Shown piece after piece: positions 25,758 to 32,611 of a stretch of DNA of 34,850 nucleotides (position 1 is the first letter of the stretch; each line of letters begins with the position of its first letter). The notes below the pieces were generated by a model that was not told where the DNA came from, did not search any database, and worked only from the letters and a program-made list of their open reading frames with translations. The translations under genes were made by a program, and so were the position numbers. The stretch is from Butyrivibrio sp. NC3005 (GTDB lineage Bacteria > Bacillota > Clostridia > Lachnospirales > Lachnospiraceae). The DNA is taken from NCBI RefSeq assembly GCF_000424545.1, contig NZ_AUKC01000044.1, forward strand, positions 1 to 34,850, in the 5' to 3' direction.

Positions 25758-27380
25758 ATGAGTAGTGGAAAACAAATAACAATATCACTTGATAAAAAAT
25801 CCATCTTTAATGACACTAACGGTGATGGGTTCGGTGAGTTTCAAGGTTTTGGTACGTCGCTTTGCTGGTGGGCAAATAGAGTTGGATATAGCGAAAAGTT
25901 AACTAAAGATGCTGTAAAACTTTTCTTTAATAAAAATGAAGGACTAGGATTTTCAATAGGAAGATATAATATTGGTGGCGGTGATAATGTGTCAGATGAT
26001 GTAGAATGTATAAAAGATACATCTTCAATATTAACTGATGAAAGAAATCATCCGCATCTAAAGCATATTAGAAGATCTGATTCCGAAATTCCAGGCTTTG
26101 CCTGCGATGTTACTAAAATTGATTTACAAAGGCATGATATTTCTTTTTATAATGAAAAATATGAAAGAGTATTTGAAGATTGTGGTTTTGCCTGGAATTA
26201 TGATTGGAATCGTGATAGAAATCAGATAAATGTGTTAAAAGCAATAAAAAATGAACTTGGAGATGACTTTATATGTGAAGCGTTTTCTAATTCACCTCCA
26301 TATTTTATGACAGTTAGTGGATGTACTTCAGGAAGTATTAATCCTAAAGAAGACAATCTAAGGGAAGATAGTATAAAGGCATTTGCAGCATATCTAGTTG
26401 ATGTGGTTGAACATTTTGCCAAAGAAGAGAATATAATTTTTCAAAGTATTACTCCAATGAACGAACCTTCAACAGACTTTTGGAAAGCTTATAGCCAAAA
26501 GCAAGAAGGATGTCATATTAGTCCTGGAATTATGCAATCAAAACTATATGAAGCTTTGGAAAAAGAATTAAGTTACAAGGCCATAAAAATTCAAATAAGC
26601 GCGTTTGACGAAACAAGTATAGATTCTACCATAAAATCTATTAATCTTTTTTCTGGGGAAGCGATGCCTATTATTTCCAGAATTGATACACATAGTTATG
26701 CTGGAACAAAAAAAGAAGAGTTAAGAAAATTGGCATTGTCACTAAATAAAAATTTGTGGATGAGTGAAGTAGATGGAGCATATATAGCTGGAGAAAATAG
26801 TAAGGAGATGGCTCAGGCACTTGGAATTTCTACACAGATAGCAGATGATTTGAATAAGCTTCTCCCGTCAGCATGGATAATGTGGAATGCAATCGATATA
26901 CACATAGATTCTCAAAACGAATTCGATTATAGTAGCAGACAAGAATGCCTAGAAAAATTGAATCTTGAAAATGGTAACAGTCTATGGGGAGTTGCTATAG
27001 CAGATCACAATAAACAAGAAATAATTCTTACCAAGAAATATTATGGAATGGGTCAATATACAAGGTACATAAAACCATCATATTGCCTTTTGGAATCTGA
27101 AGATAATCTTGTATGTGCATATTCTGACCTTGATAGAAAACTTGTAATAGTAGCAGCGTCTTATGAAAAAGATGATGATTATTATACATTTAACTTAGAA
27201 GAAATTCCTTATCAGATTAAAAATATTAAAACGGTTCGAACAAGTGGAAGTCTAAAAGATGGCGAAAATATGCAGGATATAAGCCATTCTGAAGAAATAA
27301 TGATAGATTCTGCGAAGAACAAAATGAAGGCATTTTTGAAAGGAAATTCAATAACGACTTTTGTTATAGATTTAGGATAA
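25758..27380 (+). CDS. GH30 glycoside hydrolase, probably endo-beta-1,6-galactanase
   Basis: 540 aa, no signal peptide. Catalytic (beta/alpha)8 barrel at about 15-400 with a beta-sandwich at both ends. FQGFGTSLCWWANRVGYS near the N-terminus, SNSPPYFMTVSGCTSGS, PMNEPS with E236 (acid/base) and WMSEVDG with E337 (nucleophile) are the GH30 hallmarks. The CWWA and SGCTSG strings resemble subfamily 5 endo-beta-1,6-galactanases (from memory). The start at 25758 is preferred because GGAGAAG (25748-25754) overlaps the in-frame ATG at 25746. Being cytoplasmic, it would act on imported galacto-oligosaccharides. Its last codons (Leu, Gly, stop) lie inside repeat copy B. Confidence 0.82.
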   Translation: MSSGKQITISLDKKSIFNDTNGDGFGEFQGFGTSLCWWANRVGYSEKLTKDAVKLFFNKNEGLGFSIGRYNIGGGDNVSDDVECIKDTSSILTDERNHPHLKHIRRSDSEIPGFACDVTKIDLQRHDISFYNEKYERVFEDCGFAWNYDWNRDRNQINVLKAIKNELGDDFICEAFSNSPPYFMTVSGCTSGSINPKEDNLREDSIKAFAAYLVDVVEHFAKEENIIFQSITPMNEPSTDFWKAYSQKQEGCHISPGIMQSKLYEALEKELSYKAIKIQISAFDETSIDSTIKSINLFSGEAMPIISRIDTHSYAGTKKEELRKLALSLNKNLWMSEVDGAYIAGENSKEMAQALGISTQIADDLNKLLPSAWIMWNAIDIHIDSQNEFDYSSRQECLEKLNLENGNSLWGVAIADHNKQEIILTKKYYGMGQYTRYIKPSYCLLESEDNLVCAYSDLDRKLVIVAASYEKDDDYYTFNLEEIPYQIKNIKTVRTSGSLKDGENMQDISHSEEIMIDSAKNKMKAFLKGNSITTFVIDLG

Positions 27381-27480
27381 TTATCAGCAAGAATATTGTT
27401 TTTCAGGACCAAAATTTGTCTTGAAGACAAATTTTGGTCTGGTACGGTTCTTGATTTTCCTGATGAAAACAATAACCTAT
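27371..27480 (-). repeat. Palindromic repeat, copy B (inverse of copy A at 19032-19140)
   Basis: The reverse complement aligns to 19032-19140 over its full length. The two outer parts are strongly conserved and the centre is divergent. The centre of copy B is a perfect 16-bp palindrome, GACCAAAATTTGTCTT (27407-27422) against its complement at 27424-27439. It lies between the converging GH30 and esterase genes and provides the end and stop codon of the GH30 gene. Confidence 0.8.
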
Positions 27481-27508
27481 GACTTTCTGATGAAATTTAT
27501 TCTAAAAA

Positions 27509-28360
27509 TCATTTAAATATAATCTGTAAGAGATGATATAAATCCAGTTGCCATGCTTTCATATCATGTACGCCACCTGGAATTACATAGAAATCATAGT
27601 TTGTTCCAGGAACAAGAATATCTGTTTTTTCAAGAACCTTTTCCATAATATCTTTATGTTCTTCATAAGCAATATCTTTGTCACCATTGCAACAGAATAA
27701 ATAGTCAAGTTCAAGACCGTTTTTCTTGCCATTTTCAAGTGTTTCACAAATTCGCTTAACTTCTAATTCATGATTGCCAAAAGGTCCACAGCACCCAGAG
27801 AAAGGTCCATACCATGAGAATAAGTCAAAATTGTTATAAAATGCAGCTCTATAAGTAGTCATTGAGCCAAGAGATAAACCAGCAAAAGCTCTATGTTTTC
27901 TTGTCTTGACAAGATTTTCTTCAGATATCTCTCCATTAGTATAAGTACTATAGTGAGATTCAACTGCTGGTATTAAGTCTTTTCTTAGTTCATATTTGAA
28001 ATTTTCGCATCTGGATTCATCCTGAGTATGTTTATCTTCATCAGAATGATAAAATGTCGGAGTAACAATAATACATGGCTTACAAAGTTTTTGTTCAATC
28101 ATATTATCAAGAATGGTCACAGTATCAGGGAATAGCTTAAGCCACCATTCGTGAGTAAATCCGCCGCCATGAAGAAGATATAGAACATCGTATTTTTTTG
28201 ATGAATCGTAGCCATATGGAAGATAAACGAATGCTTCTTTGTGAAGCGGCATCGAACGGTCCCCTTCATAGGTGTTAGAATCGTACTGGAAAGTCTCAAC
28301 AACTCCCTTTTTGTCCGTATCTAAAAGCATTTCTTTTGGCATTTCATAAACAAACTCCAT
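27509..28360 (-). CDS. CE1-type esterase (feruloyl/acetyl esterase-like)
   Basis: 283 aa, no signal peptide, alpha/beta hydrolase of the esterase D/CE1 type. LLHGGG (62-67) supplies the oxyanion hole and G-L-S163-L-G the nucleophile elbow. The acid is probably in the loop GDKDIAYEEH and the histidine is H265 in GGVHDMKAW. Such enzymes release ferulate or acetyl groups from plant arabinoxylan or pectin fragments, and the position beside the sugar locus agrees with that. GGGAGG precedes ATG on the minus strand. It converges with the GH30 gene across repeat copy B. Confidence 0.85.
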   Translation of the reverse strand: MEFVYEMPKEMLLDTDKKGVVETFQYDSNTYEGDRSMPLHKEAFVYLPYGYDSSKKYDVLYLLHGGGFTHEWWLKLFPDTVTILDNMIEQKLCKPCIIVTPTFYHSDEDKHTQDESRCENFKYELRKDLIPAVESHYSTYTNGEISEENLVKTRKHRAFAGLSLGSMTTYRAAFYNNFDLFSWYGPFSGCCGPFGNHELEVKRICETLENGKKNGLELDYLFCCNGDKDIAYEEHKDIMEKVLEKTDILVPGTNYDFYVIPGGVHDMKAWQLDLYHLLQIIFK

Positions 28361-28443
28361 AAAAATAACCTCCCAAAATCAAAATATAAAAAATGTTAAC
28401 TGGATTAAGAAAGAAATAATTATTTTGGTACAACCCTCTTGTT

Positions 28444-28452
28444 ATTATATCA
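28444..28452 (-). promoter_or_regulatory. Extended -10 promoter of the esterase gene
   Basis: On the minus strand TGATATAAT is a perfect extended -10 (TGn plus TATAAT, 28444-28452) with no good -35. Predicted start near 28437, about 75 nt before ATG. It overlaps one arm of the palindrome at 28449-28475, so a regulator binding there could control it. Confidence 0.5.
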
Positions 28453-28475
28453 CAAAAGTTTTTAAAAACGTGATA
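28449..28475. promoter_or_regulatory. Palindrome in the divergent promoter region, possible operator
   Basis: ATCAC (28449-28453) and GTGAT (28470-28474) flank GTTTTTAAAAAC (28458-28469), a perfect 12-bp palindrome. One arm touches the esterase -10. No regulator gene is adjacent, so the protein is unknown. Confidence 0.4.
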
Positions 28476-28512
28476 ATATCTAGGTATTACTGTTTACATA
28501 TTCTTTGTTTTT

Positions 28513-28541
28513 TTGTAAAAAAAGGACTAATGTACTATAAT
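28513..28541 (+). promoter_or_regulatory. Promoter of the DUF1963 gene
   Basis: TTGTAA (28513-28518), a 17-bp spacer and perfect TATAAT (28536-28541). Predicted start near 28548, 48 bp before ATG. Confidence 0.7.
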
Positions 28542-28595
28542 TGTTTAAGTAAGTTAAAGAGCGATAATTAAGCTTTTGACGAAAGAGAGGCTAAA

Positions 28596-29465
28596 ATGAG
28601 CGTATACGTTGAACATAATAAATTGAAGATTGATCAGGACAGTCTTGATGTTATTCTAAAAAAAGTTGTTAAAAGAACGGATAAAAAAGTCATCAGAATA
28701 AAGGTACATAAAGGTGAAGAACCTATACTTACTGCCAGTAAATTTGGAGGATGTCCTTATTGGCCAAATAATCTTGATTATCCTGTAAATTCTGAAGGCG
28801 AAAAACTTGTACTTCTTGCTCAAATCAATATGAAAGATATTAGTAACGAACTTTTTCCTAAACAGGGACTCCTTCAATTTTTTATCAGCACAGACGATTT
28901 GAACGGGCTTGATGATGAAAATGGATACAAAGTTGTATATCATTCATTGATTGATGATTCGATAACTAAAGATACTGTAAAGGCAATGGGTATACGTTCT
29001 GCTGCCGATTTAAATGATGAAGAAGAATACATGCCATTTTATGACTGCTTTCCGATTACATTTGAGGAAGATTGCGAGTATGTCTCTATTGATTCAGATG
29101 AGTTTGAAGAAGATTTTTTCAAAGCTCTTAAATCTGAGTTTGGAATTGATGTCAATGATTATGAAATTCATGGATATTCAAAAATGTACAGTTTTATAGA
29201 GAACAAGGATTATAACTATATAGCGAAAGTTGCAAAGGATAATAGCGGTCATAAAATACTTGGAAATCCGTATTTTACACAAGACGATCCAAGAGAGGAA
29301 GATGATGAACATAACATTTTACTGTTTCAGATGGATTCTGAGATGGGCAATGAAGATGTTGAGATTATGTGGGGAGATTCAGGTGTAGGCAATTTCTTTA
29401 TATCAGAAGAGGATTTAAAGAATCTAAACTTTGATAATGTCCTTTATACCTGGGATTGCTGCTAA
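28596..29465 (+). CDS. DUF1963 (YwqG-like) protein
   Basis: 289 aa, soluble, strongly acidic. The family's opening pattern SKFGGCPYWPNNLDYPVN-x-GEKLVLLAQINM is present near residues 48-80, and the ending MWGDSGVGNFFISEEDL matches the C-terminal part of YwqG-like proteins. The family's function is not known; members occur singly or beside polymorphic toxin immunity genes. Here it stands alone with its own promoter. Its ribosome site is AAAGAGAGG. Confidence 0.85.
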   Translation: MSVYVEHNKLKIDQDSLDVILKKVVKRTDKKVIRIKVHKGEEPILTASKFGGCPYWPNNLDYPVNSEGEKLVLLAQINMKDISNELFPKQGLLQFFISTDDLNGLDDENGYKVVYHSLIDDSITKDTVKAMGIRSAADLNDEEEYMPFYDCFPITFEEDCEYVSIDSDEFEEDFFKALKSEFGIDVNDYEIHGYSKMYSFIENKDYNYIAKVAKDNSGHKILGNPYFTQDDPREEDDEHNILLFQMDSEMGNEDVEIMWGDSGVGNFFISEEDLKNLNFDNVLYTWDCC

Positions 29466-29557
29466 TTCTTTATTAAAACCAAAAAACTATAGATTTTTGT
29501 TTTTATGTAGTCCGTTTTGATGGTTGTATATTTCGTCGCAAACACGCTTTCGCTTGA

Positions 29558-29702
29558 TTATAAACGTAATGGTACATAATGCGCTAAAAAACAGTGCATA
29601 AGTAAATGCGGCATAATTTAAACACTTTTAAATTATGTCGTCTGCCGTAGGCAGATTTAAAGGCATTATTTATGCCTTTAAACCCCAGACCAACGTTTAT
29701 AA
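29558..29702. ncRNA. Candidate structured element: outer stem enclosing four hairpins
   Basis: TTATAAACGT (29558-29567) pairs perfectly with ACGTTTATAA (29693-29702). Inside are ATGCGCT/AGTGCAT (29579-29599, one G-U), CATAATTTAAA/TTTAAATTATG (29612-29637), TCTGCC/GGCAGA (29641-29655) and TTTAAAGGCAT/ATGCCTTTAAA (29656-29682). Four consecutive helices closed by a fifth make a multibranch fold. Whether it is transcribed, a mobile-element end or a replication/recombination site is unknown. It does not match an RNA class I can name, and the strand cannot be told because the stems are near symmetric. Confidence 0.4.
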
Positions 29703-29831
29703 ACAGTTCTGCTCATGAAATATTACAAGCCAGCAAAACTCATTTATCAAATAGTAAAAATCGGGACAAAGTGGCAGTATTCATAAAACAGTAACACAAA
29801 ATGAGCACTGTAGCAGGCGAATTGGCAGAAT

Positions 29832-29868
29832 AAGACTCTTAACCATGAATAATATGGTCAGGAGTCTT
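29832..29868 (-). terminator. Stem-loop after the permease remnant
   Basis: AAGACTC/GAGTCTT (29832-29838, 29862-29868) with inner ACCAT/ATGGT forms a hairpin 5 bp after the minus-strand stop of the FtsX-like remnant. The following T run is poor, so its efficiency is uncertain. Confidence 0.45.
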
Positions 29869-29873
29869 CTTAT

Positions 29874-30048
29874 TTATCCGATTTCACGAATTCTTTCCAC
29901 AACACTTGCCTTAGACAGTCCCTTGTATGAGATAAGTGGAACCAATACGCCGAGTAATGTCATAATCGGTATAAAAATCAGTACCGGCGTGATAGAAAAA
30001 TGATTAGAATAAAACCCAAAGATACTGTTCGATATTCCATTTCCTTTT
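29874..30048 (-). pseudogene. FtsX-like ABC permease, C-terminal remnant
   Basis: On the minus strand the frame ending at TAA (29874-29876) reads about 57 residues: a hydrophobic helix (ITPVLIFIPIMTLLGVLVPL) followed by SYKGLSKASVVERIREIG. The ending SVVERIRE is the usual C-terminus of FtsX/MacB-type permeases. No start or upstream domain exists; the frame closes at about 30055, where the transposase fragment begins. Only the last transmembrane helix survives. Confidence 0.6.
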
Positions 30049-30438
30049 TCAAAACTTCTGATTTAGTCTTTTCCCATTTTTCTTTATATTCATTTGCGAC
30101 AAAGAATTTTTTAATTCTGCCGGTGAGACTTCTCTGTCTTCGTCAGCAGTTCTGAGATAATAACGTCCATACGCTGAATAAGGTACTTCACTACCTTCAT
30201 TTTCAGCATCGATCTCTTGCAGGATCGGCTCGGTAAGATTAACAAGAGAATCGAAGAACATCTGTAAGTCGTCGATAAACTCCTGCTTGAAACGGGTGAT
30301 TTTTGATGCATCCGGAACCTTGGTAAAACCGCAGAACTCCCGCAAATCTTTGGAGTATTCGAGGAAAGTAAGAAGCAGGGAATCAGTCGGGATGGAGAAG
30401 ATACGCTGGATAATGAGAGCCCAAAGCAAAGGTATCAA
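30049..30438 (-). pseudogene. Transposase N-terminal fragment (DUF772-type IS)
   Basis: On the minus strand 129 codons read LLWALIIQRIFSIPTDSLLL, EYSKDLREFCGF and DASKITRFKQEF. These resemble the N-terminal DUF772 domain of IS transposases of the IS1182/IS5-like groups. The apparent start is a TTG at the edge of foreign sequence, so the true N-terminus is lost, and the DDE catalytic domain is missing altogether. It joins the permease remnant at one end (about 30050) and the helicase remnant at the other (about 30430). Confidence 0.65.
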
Positions 30439-31870
30439 GCAGGCAAGACTCCATCAGAAATGGCTGAATTTATAAAGACAGAAATCGGCACTACAGGCAA
30501 AGGTTTTGAGTTCAACGGACAAAAATACGCTGTATGGTATGACGAAAGCGGACTAAGAATTGCTCCGGGTACATCTGCTAAAGCTGGTAATGCAACACTA
30601 TATGATTGGGAATCTGTAGAAAAGATTACCCGTCAAATGGTTAAGTCCGGTGATTACCTGACAAAAGCTGAAGAGAGCTTTATAGATGCATCGGAAAGAA
30701 AAAGAGTTGCAGAGCAGATATATTTCTTTTTTAGATATGGAATAGAGGAATTGCCGGATTCTCTGGGAATTAGCGGATGTAACTACCCTGACAGCGAAGA
30801 AAGGCTATCAGATCTGTTTTCTTCTTGGCTCTACAGAAAAGATGGGTGCCGGTATGAATGTACAAACAAAACTATGTGCGCTGCATCATGTAGATGTGCC
30901 ATGGAGACCTTCAGATATCGGTCAGCGCGAAGGAAGAATAATCCGGCAAGGCAATGAAAATGATCATATCCAGATTTACAGGTATGTTACAGAGGGTACG
31001 TTTGACTCTTATTCATGGCAAATATTGGAAAGCAAGCAGAAGTTCATAAGCCAGATAATGACTTCCAAAACGCCAGTCCGTAGCTGTGAAGATTTTGATG
31101 CCAAAGCAATGGATTATGGTGAGGTTAAGGCTGTTTGCGCAAACAATCCTGAAATAAAAGAGAAGATGAAGCTAGATCAGTACGTTTCAAAACTAAGAAT
31201 GCTGAAGGCGTCTTGGATGAAACAGCAATATCACCTGGAAGATCTTGTAACCAAGGAATATCCTAATGAGATCAGAACCCTATCTGATATGATTGATGGA
31301 TGTAAAAAAGATTTGGAGCTGTATGGCAAGAATAAGCCATCTCAAGTCGAAGATGATTCCATCAATACCTTTAGAATCACTATTGGCGACAAGGATTACA
31401 CTGATAAAGAAGAGGCTGGAAATGCCATCCTTGAAATCTGTCGCAAAAATGGTCCTGGTATGGAAAGTAAAATTGGCGAATACTTAGGATTTAAGATTTA
31501 TGCACGATATGACTTCTCAAACGGGGTACATAATGGTGGCTATAAACTACATCTTAAGGGTGTTGCTTCTCATTATCTCTTTGACTATCTAGGCAATTCC
31601 GGCACTGGTAATATTCAAAGAATAGATAATGTACTTAAAGGTCTAGATGATAAGATTATTCGCTTGTCAGACAAACTTGATAATTACAAGCAAAAGCTTA
31701 CAGATGCACAGTCCATGTTAAAGAAGCCATTTGCTCAAGAGCAGGAGCTCAAAGATAAAACCACAAGATTAGATGAACTGACTCTTAAGCTATCACAATC
31801 TGTTACGTCACCTGAACTGCCGTCTGAAGATAATGTCGTAGAAGAAAAAACAAAATACTCAGCTCCGTAA
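30430..31870 (+). pseudogene. ICE-type helicase/methylase megaprotein, internally deleted and frameshifted
   Basis: Two frames give one gutted gene. The first (about 30430-30795) reads GKTPSEMAEFIKTEIGTTGK, then DWESVEKITRQMVKSGDYLT, a segment from the middle of the very large SNF2-helicase/DNA-methylase proteins of Tn916- and Tn1549-like conjugative elements. The second resumes in another frame with FLLGSTEKMGAGMNVQ (about 30812) and CPWRPSD-type VPWRPSDIGQREGRIIRQGN, the helicase C-terminal motifs, and runs to 31870 with the usual coiled C-terminus (IGDKDYTDKEEAGNAI, KPFAQEQEL). The large helicase core between them is gone. N-terminus missing; non-functional. Confidence 0.75.
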
Positions 31871-31966
31871 AAGTACGAGTGTTTTGGAAGCACTTCACGA
31901 TAAAATGAACATTGTGCAAAACTATGAAAAAAGAGATTCTTCGAAATCCCTTGCACCAGTAATCTA
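31869..31966 (+). pseudogene. Short C-terminal remnant of another ICE gene
   Basis: Immediately after the helicase stop, a second frame reads RKSTSVLEALHDKMNIVQNY and ends at TAG (31964-31966). The SVL-x-LH-x-K pattern is like the C-terminal tails of several ICE proteins (relaxase- or YodL-domain type). It is too short for a firm call. Confidence 0.3.
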
Positions 31967-31972
31967 GCAAAT

Positions 31973-32005
31973 AAGAGGCGTGAGCAACACTCATGCCTCT
32001 TAAAA
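31973..32005 (+). terminator. Terminator after the ICE remnants
   Basis: AAGAGGCGTGAG (31973-31984) pairs with CTCATGCCTCTT (31990-32001) through one G-T, with a five-base loop. The T run is minimal, but the stem is long and G+C-rich. Confidence 0.6.
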
Positions 32006-32028
32006 TGCCAATTTTATCGGTAAAACGA

Positions 32029-32057
32029 TTGTATGCCTATTGTAGTGATGGTATAAT
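32029..32057 (+). promoter_or_regulatory. Promoter of the small membrane protein gene
   Basis: TTGTAT (32029-32034), a 17-bp spacer and perfect TATAAT (32052-32057). Predicted start near 32064, 50 bp before ATG. Confidence 0.7.
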
Positions 32058-32113
32058 AATAGTATAGAGAACCCGATAACCTATTCATTTAACATCATGT
32101 AAGGCGGTATATT

Positions 32114-32533
32114 ATGAGTGATACTTTTTCAAATATCAGTGGTTTGCTTGTAAATATTTTACTTTTGGTCCTGTTTTTTAAATTCCTTTGGCCATTAATG
32201 ACAAACTACATATCAATAATTGATAGTGCCGTCATTGCCATTATTGGTGGACTTATCATTCGAAGTAAAGTGTTTCACGGTTCACTTCACCCTGTATTTC
32301 TCATACTGATTATGGCAGGATTATTTGCAGGTTCCATGTGGTTAATGCATACGAAATATGGTTTTGTAATATCGGCACTGCTTATGTCTTATATCTGGAC
32401 TGACATAATTATTAGCATGTTCAAGGACTGGGCCTCTTATGATCTTATCTGGGGAATCTTTATCGGCATATGCTCTTTTGCTCTTATCTTTTATTTCCAC
32501 TGGAAGGATTACAAGGCTCTTCAGACCTCATAA
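32114..32533 (+). CDS. Small hypothetical membrane protein
   Basis: 139 aa, not recognised. Four to five hydrophobic segments (about 8-30, 35-50, 58-77, 82-100, 110-130) with a short His/Lys C-terminus (HWKDYKAL). It has its own good promoter, a ribosome site (AAGGCGG) and a terminator, so it appears intact and expressed despite lying among broken mobile genes. The isolated placement fits a cargo gene of the former ICE or island; no function can be assigned. Confidence 0.7.
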   Translation: MSDTFSNISGLLVNILLLVLFFKFLWPLMTNYISIIDSAVIAIIGGLIIRSKVFHGSLHPVFLILIMAGLFAGSMWLMHTKYGFVISALLMSYIWTDIIISMFKDWASYDLIWGIFIGICSFALIFYFHWKDYKALQTS

Positions 32534-32558
32534 TATTTTATTTCACTTAAGCTTCTTT

Positions 32559-32610
32559 AAGGGCGTACCTTTGATGATACGCTCTTTTATTTTTTTTCTT
32601 TTTTTCTCAC
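32559..32610 (+). terminator. Terminator of the small membrane protein gene
   Basis: AAGGGCGTA (32559-32567) pairs with TACGCTCTT (32578-32586) through one G-T and is followed by a long T-rich tract (32585-32605). Confidence 0.8.
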
Positions 32611-32611
32611 T

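Larger units (their letters stand above)
29466..29873 (+). other. Intergenic region with tandem stem-loops, no gene seen
   Basis: No open frame with a ribosome site was found. The region holds a 145-base multi-hairpin element (29558-29702) and a separate stem-loop (29832-29868). It marks the border between the intact genes to the left and rearranged mobile DNA to the right. Confidence 0.6.

Noticed and set aside
27212..27472. 86-codon minus-strand ORF across the end of the GH30 gene.
   Set aside because: It is created by repeat copy B plus antisense GH30 sequence. Part of its translation recurs at copy A only because the DNA repeat is shared, and copy A has no matching continuous frame.
29558..29702. 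Integron attC site.
   Set aside because: The outer arms do not fit the RYYYAAC/GTTRRRY core sites, and the two halves do not pair with each other along their length. Instead there are four separate hairpins. No integrase gene is present.
30287..30475. 62-codon plus-strand ORF opposite the transposase fragment.
   Set aside because: It spans the junction of two unrelated fragments and has no domain or ribosome site.
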